Positions 36,879-46,209 of a DNA stretch of 64,000 nt are shown piece after piece. Origin of the DNA: Helicobacter sp. 11-8110 (lineage in GTDB: Bacteria > Campylobacterota > Campylobacteria > Campylobacterales > Helicobacteraceae). Within the stretch, counting starts at the first letter, position 1; each line of letters begins with the position of its first letter. The stretch spans positions 1 through 64,000 of the forward strand of contig NZ_NHYL01000003.1 in NCBI RefSeq assembly GCF_003288905.1, given 5' to 3'. Made by a program: the position numbers and the translations under genes. The notes beneath the pieces are model-generated. The model was given only the letters and a program-made list of their open reading frames with translations. It was not told the origin of the DNA and ran no database searches.

Positions 36879-38206
36879 TAGTCTTCCTTTAGCGGTTTAT
36901 TATCAGAATATTCACATTTGTATTTTTCAACCATTATTGTCTCTGTGTTTTCTTCAAACAAAAAGCGTAATGATTCAATAATACCATCGCCTTTTGAAGT
37001 ATTCGCTACAGATTTTAGATTAATCGTTAATTGATGCAAGAAAGTATTAAAGGCATTGTGTAAAGTTTTTTCAATATTTTTTTCATATTCTTTGGGCAAA
37101 TAACCCTTAGCAATCCCCTTTTGCAATTCTTTAAGACTGGAATCTTTGGCTTGTTGGCGAATTGCTTTAATTAATGGCTCCACATTCAAAGTTTGCAACC
37201 AAGCAAAAAATTCTTGAGTGCAACGCCCAACGATTCCATAAGCCACCTTAGCTTGCTCTTCTCTTAGGGCAAGATTCTTTTTGACAATGTCTTGCAAATC
37301 ATCCACTGCAAAAATATGAATCTTCTCATCATGTATCTGATCAATATCGCGTGGAACTGCTAAGTCAAACCAATAACGCGAAATTTCTTTTTTTTCTACC
37401 ATATCCTGTGTAATAATAGTATGGGGCGCACCCGTGGCGGTAAAAACAAGCGGAAGCTGATTAATCAAAACTCCCAAATCCCGAAAGCTTAATACTTCAA
37501 TGTTTGCTTTGGGACTATTTTGTAAAACTTCCTTACGCAAACGCTCTGCATTCTCAATATCGCGGTTTAGCAAAATAATTTGTGCTTCGTGATTAACTAG
37601 ATGCTTCACACACAACGAACTCATCTCTCCAGCACCTACAACAAGGACTTTTTGTCCCTTTAAATTCCCAAAAACTTCTCTTGCCTTTACCACCGCCGTG
37701 GAAGCAACTGAAACTGAATTTTGTGAGATATTTGTAGAATTACGCACACTTGCTGCGCAACGAAAAGCAAAATGGATAGCGCGAGAGAGACTAAGCGAAC
37801 AGCAACCCAAATCATAAGAAAATTTAAACGCATTTTTGAGTTGTCCTGAAATCTGCGTTTCTCCCACCACAAGACTATCAAGAGAACTCGCCACACTAAA
37901 GAGATGGTGGATTGCGGCGATATTATCATACGAATCGGCGTGTTTCTTCAAAGAATCTTCACTAATTCCTGAATAATCACATAATTTTGCAAACAAAAAT
38001 TCTTCTGCTTTTTGTGGATTATGCACACTCAAAATAAACTCAATACGATTACAGGTTGAGAGAATAACGGCTTCTTCTATAAACTTATTTTCCACCAATT
38101 CTAATAATAATTTTTTAGTGTTTTTATTTTTTGTATCTAATGCTAATTTTTCACGCAACGCAATATCAGTATTTTTGTGCGAATAGCTTAAAATATAATA
38201 ATCCAT
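36878..38206 (-). CDS. hemA: glutamyl-tRNA reductase HemA
   Basis: HemA reduces glutamyl-tRNA to glutamate semialdehyde, the first step of the C5 haem pathway. The catalytic Cys52 is in [24 protein letters not shown] and the NADPH-binding [17 protein letters not shown] follow, and a C-terminal dimerisation helix ends the protein. The N-terminal [12 protein letters not shown] is normal for Helicobacter. Confidence 0.96.
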   Translation of the reverse strand: MDYYILSYSHKNTDIALREKLALDTKNKNTKKLLLELVENKFIEEAVILSTCNRIEFILSVHNPQKAEEFLFAKLCDYSGISEDSLKKHADSYDNIAAIHHLFSVASSLDSLVVGETQISGQLKNAFKFSYDLGCCSLSLSRAIHFAFRCAASVRNSTNISQNSVSVASTAVVKAREVFGNLKGQKVLVVGAGEMSSLCVKHLVNHEAQIILLNRDIENAERLRKEVLQNSPKANIEVLSFRDLGVLINQLPLVFTATGAPHTIITQDMVEKKEISRYWFDLAVPRDIDQIHDEKIHIFAVDDLQDIVKKNLALREEQAKVAYGIVGRCTQEFFAWLQTLNVEPLIKAIRQQAKDSSLKELQKGIAKGYLPKEYEKNIEKTLHNAFNTFLHQLTINLKSVANTSKGDGIIESLRFLFEENTETIMVEKYKCEYSDNKPLKED

Positions 38207-38214
38207 TTTTTACC

Positions 38215-39135
38215 TTAAAAATCTCTATTAATCATTTCTTCCATTATTTTTACAAGTTTATCACAAGAATAATTGGAAATAGCTTCAATCCCAACTCTTC
38301 CCAAATGTCTTGCCAAATCAATGCTTTGTCGTATAGCGCCACTTTCTTTTAGATTCTGCAAGATCCACTCTTGCTCTTTTTTAGGCAACTCTTTTTTAAA
38401 GGCACTCTCCAAGCGTTTTTTATCCACTTCATTCAAACTATGATACAAATAAATATAAGGCAAGGTAACTTTTCCTTCCTTAAAATCGCTTAATATTGGC
38501 TTTCCAAGCGTTTTTTCATCAGCAGTAATATCCAAAACATCATCAATAATCTGAAAGGCAATTCCCAAATTTCTACCATATACCCTAAAGTCTTTTGCTT
38601 CCTCTTGATTTTTGCCTGATAAAAACGCTGCTGCATAGGCTGTTGCTTCTATTAAAGAAGCGGTTTTATGCTCAATCATTGTTAAATATTTAGCTTCATT
38701 AGTATTAAATTGTTTTGCCAACTCCACATCCTCCATTTCCCCTATTGCAAGCATAGTTACTGCACTAGAAATGATTCGTGGAATCATTGGAAAATTTTCT
38801 TGAAAAGCACTTAACTCACAAAAGGCTTTGGAATATAAAATATCTCCTAGCATAATTGCATTTTTATCCCCTGCAATTACGTTAATAGAAGGCTGCGACC
38901 TTCTTATTGTAGCATTATCAATCACATCATCATGCAATAAAGATGCATTTTGTATCATTTCAATAATTGCACACAACAAAATGCATTCATCGCTCTTATT
39001 AGCAATATTCAAAACAAGCTTACTACGCAACATTTTACCGCTTTGAATCCTTTGAGATAATCCCAGAACAATTGGGGATTCTAGCTCTTCTAAAAAATTT
39101 TGGATTTTTTGATTAATTTGCGCCAAAACTTCCAT
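38215..39135 (-). CDS. trans-type polyprenyl diphosphate synthase
   Basis: A 306-residue isoprenoid chain elongase. The first aspartate-rich motif is LLHDDVIDN (Asp69, Asp70, Asp73) and the second QIIDDVLDIT. Chain length cannot be fixed by eye; its position upstream of hemA matches the H. pylori octaprenyl (IspB-like) enzyme for the quinone side chain. It overlaps the end of the upstream small gene. Confidence 0.9.
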   Translation of the reverse strand: MEVLAQINQKIQNFLEELESPIVLGLSQRIQSGKMLRSKLVLNIANKSDECILLCAIIEMIQNASLLHDDVIDNATIRRSQPSINVIAGDKNAIMLGDILYSKAFCELSAFQENFPMIPRIISSAVTMLAIGEMEDVELAKQFNTNEAKYLTMIEHKTASLIEATAYAAAFLSGKNQEEAKDFRVYGRNLGIAFQIIDDVLDITADEKTLGKPILSDFKEGKVTLPYIYLYHSLNEVDKKRLESAFKKELPKKEQEWILQNLKESGAIRQSIDLARHLGRVGIEAISNYSCDKLVKIMEEMINRDF

Positions 39136-39550
39136 TAGCTACCTTCCTTTCATCGATAATATTAAAATCTCGATTGCCCTCATGAATATAATATTTTAAA
39201 GTTGCAATTTTTTCTACGCGCTTGTAATCTTTAAAACAAAGCATAAAATAAGGCTCTTCTTTGTAATAGCCATCAATTGGTTTCCACAAGGCTATCTTAT
39301 AGCAATTTCTTTGATAATCTTCATAAAGCACAAATTGATGCGGAAAAGAATCGTAATTTAAATGCACCACCAATCCATCATTCTTTAGCAAAGTCCAACG
39401 AAAATACAAAGTTTTTTGCGCTTGATTAGCTTGTAACTTTATAACATAAAATTCATCTTTTTTTAGCTCCATTGTGTTTTGTGCTTTCCACTCTATAGGA
39501 GCAAAAAGCAGAGAAACCCAACTAAGAAGCAAAAAAAAGATTTTATTCAT
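39113..39550 (-). CDS. small exported protein of unknown function
   Basis: A 145-residue protein with a cleavable-looking signal peptide (residues 1-23, FFLLLSWVSLLFAP core). The mature part is rich in aromatic residues and beta strands, with a Cys pair (RNCYKIALW and MLCFKDY) that could form a disulfide. No family is recognised. It sits between the DUF2018-like gene and the polyprenyl synthase, a block also found in H. pylori. The codons for residues 4-7 contain a T8 run (plus-strand A8 near 39532). Confidence 0.7.
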   Translation of the reverse strand: MNKIFFLLLSWVSLLFAPIEWKAQNTMELKKDEFYVIKLQANQAQKTLYFRWTLLKNDGLVVHLNYDSFPHQFVLYEDYQRNCYKIALWKPIDGYYKEEPYFMLCFKDYKRVEKIATLKYYIHEGNRDFNIIDERKVANGSFGAN

Positions 39551-39809
39551 TTTGTGTCAGAATATTCCCCATAGATTCAATGGCAAGATTCTGCGTATGC
39601 GTGTGAATCTCTTCAGAGACTTCTTCACTGCTTAAAAGATATTCCAATTCCTCTTCCCAAGTCTCACCCAAGCGCTTCTCTAGTAAAATTTCCATTGCGG
39701 CTAATTTCTCCAGAATCCTTCTAAGCTCAACACTGCTTGAAGAGTGAGAAGCATTTAAAACAATCTCTACCCATTTATCTTGTGGCAATCCTTCAAAAAT
39801 ATGATCCAT
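39543..39809 (-). CDS. small helical protein, DUF2018-like (HP0242 position)
   Basis: An 88-residue, mostly helical acidic protein. H. pylori has HP0242, a DUF2018 protein known for an entangled homodimer fold, at the same place upstream of the hemA block; length and helical pattern agree. The family call rests on synteny and size more than on motifs. ATG 39809 is preferred to the GTG three bases earlier, as AAGGA lies six bases before it. Confidence 0.65.
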   Translation of the reverse strand: MDHIFEGLPQDKWVEIVLNASHSSSSVELRRILEKLAAMEILLEKRLGETWEEELEYLLSSEEVSEEIHTHTQNLAIESMGNILTQNE

Positions 39810-39819
39810 CACACTTCCT

Positions 39820-41118
39820 TTATTTTTGATTTAATCGCACTAAAACAGAATTTTGGTGTGCATCCAAACCTTCTGTATGCGCTAATATACCGCAATCCTC
39901 ACCCAATTCTTGAATGGCTTGTTGAGAAAATGCAATAATAGAACTCTTTTTCATAAAATGCTCCACACAAAGAGGGGAGAAAAACTTCGCACTACCGCCT
40001 GTTGGGAGCGTATGATTTGGTCCTGCAATATAATCCCCAATTGGTTCTGGCGTATTCTCTCCGATAAAAATCGCCCCTGCGTGTTTGACTTTTGGCAAAA
40101 TCTCAAGGGGATTTTCTACAATTAATTCCAAATGCTCAGGTGCAATTTGATTCATTAAAAAAATCGCTTCATCAAGATTCTTGCTAACAATAATCGCTCC
40201 GCGTTGATTGATGGATTTTGCTGTAATCTCCTTGCGCGGTAATTGCTCTAAAAACTCATCTAACTTTAAAGCAACCTCTTTAGCAAGACTTTGAGCAGGG
40301 GTGATTAGAATCGAACTTGCCATCTCATCGTGTTCAGCTTGTGAGAGCAAATCCCAAGCAAGATAATCCACTTTTGCATTAGCAGTTGCAATGATTCCAA
40401 TCTCACTTGGTCCTGCAATCATATCAATATTCACTTCGCCAAACACAAGCTTTTTGGCAGTTGCCACATAAATATTTCCTGGACCACTAATCACATCTAC
40501 TTTTTGCAAACCCTCACAGCCATATGCCATTACGCCAACAGCACTTGCACCACCTATTTTATAAGCTTCTTTGATTCCACAAAGATGCATCGCCGCCAAA
40601 AGAAGTGGATTGATTTCATTATTGGGAGTTGGTGTGCAAACCACAATTTCCCTCACTCCTGCAACAATAGCTGGAATCGCATTCATTAAAAGCGAACTAG
40701 GATAAGCTGCCTTGCCTCCAGGGATATAAAGCCCTGCTCTATCCACAGCGCTAACCTTTTGCCCTAATATACTTCCATTTTCTTCAAAATCAAGCCAGGT
40801 TTTAGGTAGTTGCTTAGAATGGAAAGCATAGATTCTCTCATAAGCTTTTTGTAAGGCTTTTTTAAGCTTTGTATCTAGCTTTTCATAAGCTTCCTGCATT
40901 TGATCTTGTGAAATTTTTAAATCCAAAAAATCTTTTGGATTCCAATTATCAAACCTAGAAACTTGCTCTATGACCGCATTTTTACCTTTTTGCTTGATAG
41001 CTTCTAATAACTCTTTTACACGCCCTTCAACGCTCAAAATATCCATTGCTCCGCGCTTTAATAATTCTTCAAAACGAATCTTAAAATCGGCATCTTGTGT
41101 ATTTAATAAGGCAATCAT
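39820..41118 (-). CDS. hisD: histidinol dehydrogenase
   Basis: HisD carries out the last two oxidations of histidine synthesis, with zinc and NAD. Motifs include GLYIPGGKAAYPSS, VISGPGNIYVATAKK, DMIAGPSEIGI, and the zinc and catalytic histidines in SQAEHDE, APEHLEL and GPNHTLPTGG. At 432 residues it is complete. It is isolated from other his genes here. Confidence 0.96.
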   Translation of the reverse strand: MIALLNTQDADFKIRFEELLKRGAMDILSVEGRVKELLEAIKQKGKNAVIEQVSRFDNWNPKDFLDLKISQDQMQEAYEKLDTKLKKALQKAYERIYAFHSKQLPKTWLDFEENGSILGQKVSAVDRAGLYIPGGKAAYPSSLLMNAIPAIVAGVREIVVCTPTPNNEINPLLLAAMHLCGIKEAYKIGGASAVGVMAYGCEGLQKVDVISGPGNIYVATAKKLVFGEVNIDMIAGPSEIGIIATANAKVDYLAWDLLSQAEHDEMASSILITPAQSLAKEVALKLDEFLEQLPRKEITAKSINQRGAIIVSKNLDEAIFLMNQIAPEHLELIVENPLEILPKVKHAGAIFIGENTPEPIGDYIAGPNHTLPTGGSAKFFSPLCVEHFMKKSSIIAFSQQAIQELGEDCGILAHTEGLDAHQNSVLVRLNQK

Positions 41119-41136
41119 CGCTAATCCTTCATTAAT

Positions 41137-43146
41137 CTATACTTCCAATACTTCCTCTTTTAGTGCGACAAGCACCATAGAATAAAGCATCTTTTTTGTG
41201 CATTCTATAAAGCCACCTTTTGAATTTGGACAAGCCTCCATTCTCAAAAGATAATGTTTTTGCCCAATTTGAATAATTTGCTCTGAATCTTTAATATTTT
41301 TAAAATCAATTTTTTCATTTAATTCATATTTTTCAAAGCTAAATTCAGGATTTGTGCTTGCTAAAATATTTCTATTATTATCAAAAAGTGCTACAAAAAT
41401 TTCACTTTTTTCTGAAATAATAGGCGAATCTTGAGGGATAATGTTTTGAATTAATTCCACAATTTTTTGAATATCCAAAACAAAGGCTAATCCCCCAACA
41501 ACCCGTGCTCCATCTTTAATTCCAGTATAAAATATGATTGTAGAATTATTATTATACAGCGAAGTTTGCTCATAATTTGATGGCACAATTCCTGCATTCA
41601 AAGAACCATTTTCAAAACGCTCAATTAAATTAGTCTTTTGATTGTTATCAATCTTAACCTCATCAAGAGCATCAACAAGAATATTTCCCTCTCTATCAAA
41701 CAAGAAAATATTGTGATATTTTTTCAAGCTTTCACTAAGATTTTTTAAAAATAATTGTAAGTTTTCTTTTTTAAATGCAGAGTGTTTATTTTCATTTTTA
41801 GAAAGGATAAAATTAGAAAATTCCGGAATATTTTTAATCCAACCAATCTCATCAACACTTTCTTTTACCCAATTATTCATTAATGTCACGGCGTATTTTG
41901 AATAATAATTCACAATATTAAAAAGCGCACCATAAATACCTCTTTGCAATTCTTCAGTTGATTGAACACACAAAGTATTCATTTCTTCACTCAAGATTCT
42001 AATGTTATTTAAAATAGGATTAAGCGTATAAGAATGACTTTTAGAGGCAATAATTTCTCCATTAATTACCGCATCTCCAAGCTCTTCGTTAATGTTCTCT
42101 CCCTCTGCAATCACAGAATCTAGCTCATCTGTAATCAAAAGCGAATCTTTTAGCATTTCAGCATCTATTTTTTGTTTATTTTGTTGCTTAACATCAAAAG
42201 CCACATACAAGGGCAAAATCCGACATACTTTCCAATTCTCAACCAAGTTCCCAATAGGCATAGGTGAAATTTCATTTTGAGATAGCAAACACGCTTTTGA
42301 ACGAAATTCTGTAAAGTTATAATCACCACAAGCATTCACCTTTAAAGTCTGCCCTATAACGAAATTTTTGGGATTATTTGAAAATAAAATAACATTTCTT
42401 TGATTAACAATAACGAGACTTGCTTGTGGAAGTCGATAAGCAAAATGGCGATTTAACCATTCAAAAATACTCTGAAAATCTAGCACAAAAACCGCTGCAA
42501 ATCGCATAGGTCGCCCCTCTTCCTCACGCAAAGGCAACACAAAGAAAAACTCTTGCCTCTCTTCTTGAAAATCATTTTGGCTATAAAAATCAACTTTACT
42601 ATAAAAATCCCCAAAAGATTCAAGACTATTTGCCTCTAAGATAGCCGACAAATTAGTCTTGTTTTGCACTTTTGTTAAAAGAGATTTTAATAAATTCCCC
42701 TTATCATCAAACAAAAGTATATCTTTATAAACACTGCTGTGATTGGCAAATTCTCTTAAGTATTCAAAAATAGTTTCTTGTGCTTGTGCATTAGCACATT
42801 GCTCCAAAATATAACGACTTTTTGAAAAAGCCAGAATCTCGCCATAGCGACTTTGCAAAAAAGCACTTAACATTTCTGAAAAAATCTTTGAAGAGGTTTG
42901 CGCCTCTTCAAAGAGATTTAAAAAGCTTTGCTCAATAATCGTGTTAATTAGTTTTTCTTGGAGATTCTCAAATTTTTCTTGAGTTTGTTCCATATAATCA
43001 AACAAATTAGCCGCAATATCTAAAGAGCTGATTTTGCCCGTTAAAGTCGTCTTGCTAAGCAGGGTATTAAGAGATGAAAATTGAGATCTGTAGCGTTGCG
43101 CCATTGGCATATACGCACTTAAGAGATTGAGCGTTGATTGTTCCAT
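41137..43146 (-). CDS. large cytosolic protein with two sensor-like (Cache/PDC-type) halves
   Basis: A 669-residue protein without signal peptide or membrane helix. Two regions look alike: about 125-300 (YKDILLFDDKGNLLKSL and later AAVFVLDFQSIFEWL) and about 480-640 (YHNIFLFDREGNILVDAL and later GLAFVLDIQKIVELI). The repeated 'LFD-x-x-GN', 'vLDiq' and 'NqrNvilfSnNP' or 'NNRNILASTNPEF' phrases are what PDC/Cache ligand-binding domains show, yet these are normally periplasmic. Helical segments surround them. No output domain is seen. I do not recognise a named family. AAGGA precedes the ATG. Confidence 0.6.
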   Translation of the reverse strand: MEQSTLNLLSAYMPMAQRYRSQFSSLNTLLSKTTLTGKISSLDIAANLFDYMEQTQEKFENLQEKLINTIIEQSFLNLFEEAQTSSKIFSEMLSAFLQSRYGEILAFSKSRYILEQCANAQAQETIFEYLREFANHSSVYKDILLFDDKGNLLKSLLTKVQNKTNLSAILEANSLESFGDFYSKVDFYSQNDFQEERQEFFFVLPLREEEGRPMRFAAVFVLDFQSIFEWLNRHFAYRLPQASLVIVNQRNVILFSNNPKNFVIGQTLKVNACGDYNFTEFRSKACLLSQNEISPMPIGNLVENWKVCRILPLYVAFDVKQQNKQKIDAEMLKDSLLITDELDSVIAEGENINEELGDAVINGEIIASKSHSYTLNPILNNIRILSEEMNTLCVQSTEELQRGIYGALFNIVNYYSKYAVTLMNNWVKESVDEIGWIKNIPEFSNFILSKNENKHSAFKKENLQLFLKNLSESLKKYHNIFLFDREGNILVDALDEVKIDNNQKTNLIERFENGSLNAGIVPSNYEQTSLYNNNSTIIFYTGIKDGARVVGGLAFVLDIQKIVELIQNIIPQDSPIISEKSEIFVALFDNNRNILASTNPEFSFEKYELNEKIDFKNIKDSEQIIQIGQKHYLLRMEACPNSKGGFIECTKKMLYSMVLVALKEEVLEV

Positions 43147-43276
43147 TGCTTATTTTCCTTGGAATAAAATAATTTGGACTATTATAACAAGTTATTTTTA
43201 AACAAAAGACATAAAAAGTATAAGCTTTGGAGATTATTATTATTTTTTAAAGATTTTTTTGGAAGTATTAATGATT

Positions 43277-43822
43277 TTAAGAATCCCAACTTAGCAACAA
43301 ATCTTTTTGAAAAAGAAAATTATCAAAATGATGCGAACCGCCCTCTTCTATTACCAATTTAGAATCTTTAAACTTCTGCGCAGCCACCCTATAATCCAAA
43401 ATCCTATCACCTTTTTGTAACAATACGCAATACAAACTAGGATTAATAGCTTCCACATAGTATTTTTTAAGGCTCTCAACCAAATCAAGCGTCCAAATAA
43501 AACTCTCTCTATTATAGGAAATAGATACTTTACCAATGGCTGGAAGTAAGGTTTGATATGCGTTTATAACAGGATTGATTAACACTGCTTTAAGTTGATA
43601 TTTTTCTGCTAAAAAAGTTGCATAATAGCCACCAAGAGAGCTACCTACAAGGCAGATTTTTTGTGTTTTTTGATATTTTTTAATAAAATTTTCTATCAAT
43701 TCTATGGCCAAATCTGGAACATAAGGTAAGTTGGGAGTTAGTGCATTAGGCGCAAAACTAGCTATCAAACTACCCTTGTAACAAAGCCCAACACTTCTAA
43801 ATCCATGCAAATACAAAAGCAT
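43277..43822 (-). CDS. YqiA/YcfP-type alpha/beta-fold esterase
   Basis: A compact 181-residue hydrolase beginning MLLYLHGFRS (oxyanion loop). The nucleophile elbow is GSSLGGYYAT and the catalytic His is in GGSHHFDNF. The acid is probably Asp in KGDRILDY. This is the short YqiA-like family acting on small acyl or thio-esters; the substrate is unknown. Confidence 0.85.
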   Translation of the reverse strand: MLLYLHGFRSVGLCYKGSLIASFAPNALTPNLPYVPDLAIELIENFIKKYQKTQKICLVGSSLGGYYATFLAEKYQLKAVLINPVINAYQTLLPAIGKVSISYNRESFIWTLDLVESLKKYYVEAINPSLYCVLLQKGDRILDYRVAAQKFKDSKLVIEEGGSHHFDNFLFQKDLLLSWDS

Positions 43823-43877
43823 TTTCTTACCTTACAAATATTTTTAATTTACAGCTTCACAAATCACAAAAGCCTAA

Positions 43878-44372
43878 TTATTTAACTGCTGCTAAAGCTG
43901 CTTCATAATCTGGTTCACTTGTAATCTCACTAACAATTTCTTTATGCACGATTTTACCTTCTGGATTAACCACAAATACCGCGCGTGTAAGAAGTCCCTC
44001 AAGTGGAGAACCTGCCAAAATTACTCCATAAGCCTCACCAAATGCTTTATTCCTAAAATCACTCAATGCAACAACATTTTTAATACCTTCTGTTGAACAG
44101 AATCTTCCTTGCGCAAAAGGCAAATCAAGAGACACTACAGACACTTCAGCATTAGAAAGACTTGCGGCTTTTTCGTTGAATTTGCGTGTTTGAGTAGCAC
44201 ACACACCTGTGTCTAGTGAAGGCACAACATTGATAATTTGAAACTTACCATTAGCACCACCCACACTTTTTACGCTCAAATCTCCAGCTATAAGATCCAC
44301 TTTAGGAGCACTATCGCCAACATTTAGAGTTTTACCGCTTAAACTAACTGAATTTCCTTTAAAAGTAACCAT
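43878..44372 (-). CDS. tpx: thiol peroxidase Tpx
   Basis: An atypical two-cysteine peroxiredoxin that reduces peroxides using thioredoxin. The peroxidatic Cys58 is in PSLDTGVCATQ and the resolving Cys92 in GRFCSTEG. At 164 residues it is full length. A stretch of about 400 bases separates it from ribB. Confidence 0.96.
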   Translation of the reverse strand: MVTFKGNSVSLSGKTLNVGDSAPKVDLIAGDLSVKSVGGANGKFQIINVVPSLDTGVCATQTRKFNEKAASLSNAEVSVVSLDLPFAQGRFCSTEGIKNVVALSDFRNKAFGEAYGVILAGSPLEGLLTRAVFVVNPEGKIVHKEIVSEITSEPDYEAALAAVK

Positions 44373-44480
44373 TTTATTATCCTTTCTATTTTTAATATGG
44401 ATTATTATTTTATATTAGCTACCCTAAACTAAAAATAAATTTCTAAAAAATTAGAATTCCTATGAAACCAAAATATACAC

Positions 44481-44619
44481 TCACTTCCTCTCCCCCTTTA
44501 GCTTCCTCACTTCAAACCACAACTTAACATATCCACCCTTATACCAAGTTTTATCAGCTTTTATAAAAGCTTCTCCTAGCTTGTAAGTAAGACATTCTTT
44601 TTCTTTAGGAGATTCTTGA
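44481..44619 (-). pseudogene. remnant of a surface sugar transferase C-terminus (repeat of 45-181)
   Basis: Read on the minus strand, about 46 codons ending at TGA (44483-44481) nearly match the end of the partial gene at 2-181: both share KEKECLTYKLGEAFIKA and TWYKGGYVKLW and differ in a few positions. Upstream the frame soon meets a stop, and there is no start codon, so this is a stranded 3' end. The rest of the tpx-ribB gap (44373-44480 and 44620-44781) shows only AT-rich sequence with no gene. Confidence 0.75.
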
Positions 44620-44781
44620 TTGAATGGGATATTTAAAAATTAGCACATTTCAACAATTATTAGATTTGACAATAACCAAATTTTACATTTCTTTAAATTA
44701 CTTCCACTAAGCAAAACAATACTTCCCTTTAAAGAAGCACTATTATTTGCCCCCACCCCACCGAGCTTATCTTAGTCTCCA

Positions 44782-45813
44782 TCATATTTCAATCCTCTCA
44801 AGAATTTTTAAATCAAATCCACTTAGCATACCACAATCATTTTCATCAAATTTAGAAGTGGTAAGCAGTTTAAAATCCCGAATCTCCAAGGCTTTTAGAA
44901 TCTGTGCACCAATGCCAAGCCCCTTAATGTCCTTGTTTGCCTCTGTCGCAAGGAATATCAAATATCCACCCTCGCTCTTTAGCTTGCCTATAGCATTCAT
45001 CAACCCATTAAACTTTTCTGTATCTTCTAGCAGCATTAAATCCTGTGTGATGGTGTGGAATTTTACTAAAGGGTTTTGTAATGGATTGCTAAATTTAAAA
45101 ATCGTGTGGATTCGATTTAAGTGATCTTTGATTTTGATTTTTTCTGTTTTAGTTTGCAAAAATTGACAACTCTCTTTTGAAAGAATCGCAATAAGATTTT
45201 CAAAGCTTAAACGATATTGAATCAAATCTGAAACATACAAGATTTTTAGGTTATGTTTGATAGAAAATTCACTCAAAAACTTATCGCCTCTCCTAGCCAT
45301 CAAGCCATCTTCTCTCATAATCTCACAAATTACGCTAATAGGCTTTAATCCTGCTAATTTACAAATATCCACGCTCGCTTCTGTATGCCCTGTCCGCTCT
45401 AGCACTCCACCCTCTTTGGCAATCAAAGGAAAAATATGCCCCGGACGCACAAAATCATCAGGCTTTGCATTTGCCCTACACATAAGACTTATAGTCAAAT
45501 CACGCTCATAAGCAGAAATACCCGTTTTAGCTTCTTTAGCATCAATAGAAATAGTAAAGGCTGTTTCGTGATTAGAGCTATTATGACTAACCATTGGTGG
45601 CAAATCTAGCACATTGGCAATTTCTTTTGTAATAGAAACACAAATAAGCCCTCTTGCTTCTTGAGCCATAAAATTAATTTTCTCTGGCGTGCTAAAGATT
45701 CCCGCCATAACCAAATCGCCCTCATTTTCCCTATCTTCATCATCCATTATAATAATCATTTCACCATTTTTAATGGCTTTAATTGCTTCTTCTACTCTTA
45801 AAATCGCTTCCAT
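44782..45813 (-). CDS. ribB: 3,4-dihydroxy-2-butanone-4-phosphate synthase with degenerate GTP cyclohydrolase II half
   Basis: The N-terminal 200 residues are an intact DHBP synthase, which makes the four-carbon riboflavin precursor from ribulose 5-phosphate: DDEDRENEGDLVMAG holds the metal and acid residues and RTGHTEASVDICKLAG the substrate loop. The remaining 140 residues align loosely with GTP cyclohydrolase II (GIGAQILKALEIRDFKLLT), but the HSEC and CDC zinc cysteines and active-site residues are missing. A separate RibA must exist elsewhere. Similar fused, degenerate proteins are, as I recall, found in Helicobacter. Confidence 0.92.
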   Translation of the reverse strand: MEAILRVEEAIKAIKNGEMIIIMDDEDRENEGDLVMAGIFSTPEKINFMAQEARGLICVSITKEIANVLDLPPMVSHNSSNHETAFTISIDAKEAKTGISAYERDLTISLMCRANAKPDDFVRPGHIFPLIAKEGGVLERTGHTEASVDICKLAGLKPISVICEIMREDGLMARRGDKFLSEFSIKHNLKILYVSDLIQYRLSFENLIAILSKESCQFLQTKTEKIKIKDHLNRIHTIFKFSNPLQNPLVKFHTITQDLMLLEDTEKFNGLMNAIGKLKSEGGYLIFLATEANKDIKGLGIGAQILKALEIRDFKLLTTSKFDENDCGMLSGFDLKILERIEI

Positions 45814-45842
45814 AACTACCTAACAAATAAAAAAATAATCGC

Positions 45843-45854
45843 GCATTATAATGC
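45843..45854 (-). promoter_or_regulatory. ribB -10 box inside a perfect palindrome
   Basis: GCATTATAATGC is a 12-bp perfect palindrome whose minus strand contains TATAAT (45850-45845), about 30 bases before the ribB start. A repressor binding here would block the promoter. No FMN riboswitch is seen in the leader. Confidence 0.5.
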
Positions 45855-45967
45855 AATTAAACTTAAATACTCTAAAGTAGCCACTTCAATAAATCCCTAA
45901 AAACAAGCCCTAAAAGAGATGCTTTAATCAAATAATCAAATATTTTTAGGATATTTTCTAAAATTCC

Positions 45968-45996
45968 TTGACAAAATAATAAAATTCAAATATAAT
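45968..45996 (+). promoter_or_regulatory. consensus sigma-70 promoter of tRNA-Gln
   Basis: TTGACA (45968-45973), a 17-base spacer and TATAAT (45991-45996) match the full consensus, which is rare in this genome. It is placed 17 bases before tRNA-Gln. Confidence 0.8.
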
Positions 45997-46013
45997 TCCA
46001 TTTCACTTTTTGT

Positions 46014-46088
46014 TGGGGTATCGCCAAGCGGTAAGGCAGCTGGTTTTGGTCCAGCCATTCCGAGGTTCGAATCCTTGTACCCCAGCCA
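46014..46088 (+). tRNA. tRNA-Gln(TTG)
   Basis: The acceptor TGGGGTA pairs with TACCCCA. The anticodon stem GCTGG/CCAGC encloses TTTTGGT, so the anticodon is TTG. CCA is encoded. Confidence 0.95.
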
Positions 46089-46103
46089 CTTTCAAAAACT
46101 TTC

Positions 46104-46109
46104 TATAAT
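46104..46109 (+). promoter_or_regulatory. possible -10 box between tRNA-Gln and tRNA-fMet
   Basis: TATAAT lies 16 bases before the initiator tRNA, in the short spacer. It may give that tRNA its own transcription beyond read-through from tRNA-Gln. Confidence 0.45.
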
Positions 46110-46125
46110 TTTTACATTTTTTTAT

Positions 46126-46202
<77 letters not shown>

Positions 46203-46209
46203 AATCTTT

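Noticed and set aside
39525-39550. Phase-variable T8 tract at the start of the small exported protein gene
   Set aside because: Eight bases is short for slippage, the frame is intact, and similar runs are common in this AT-rich DNA.
45814-45842. FMN riboswitch before ribB
   Set aside because: The leader from the inferred promoter to the start is about 30 bases and lacks the conserved RFN elements.
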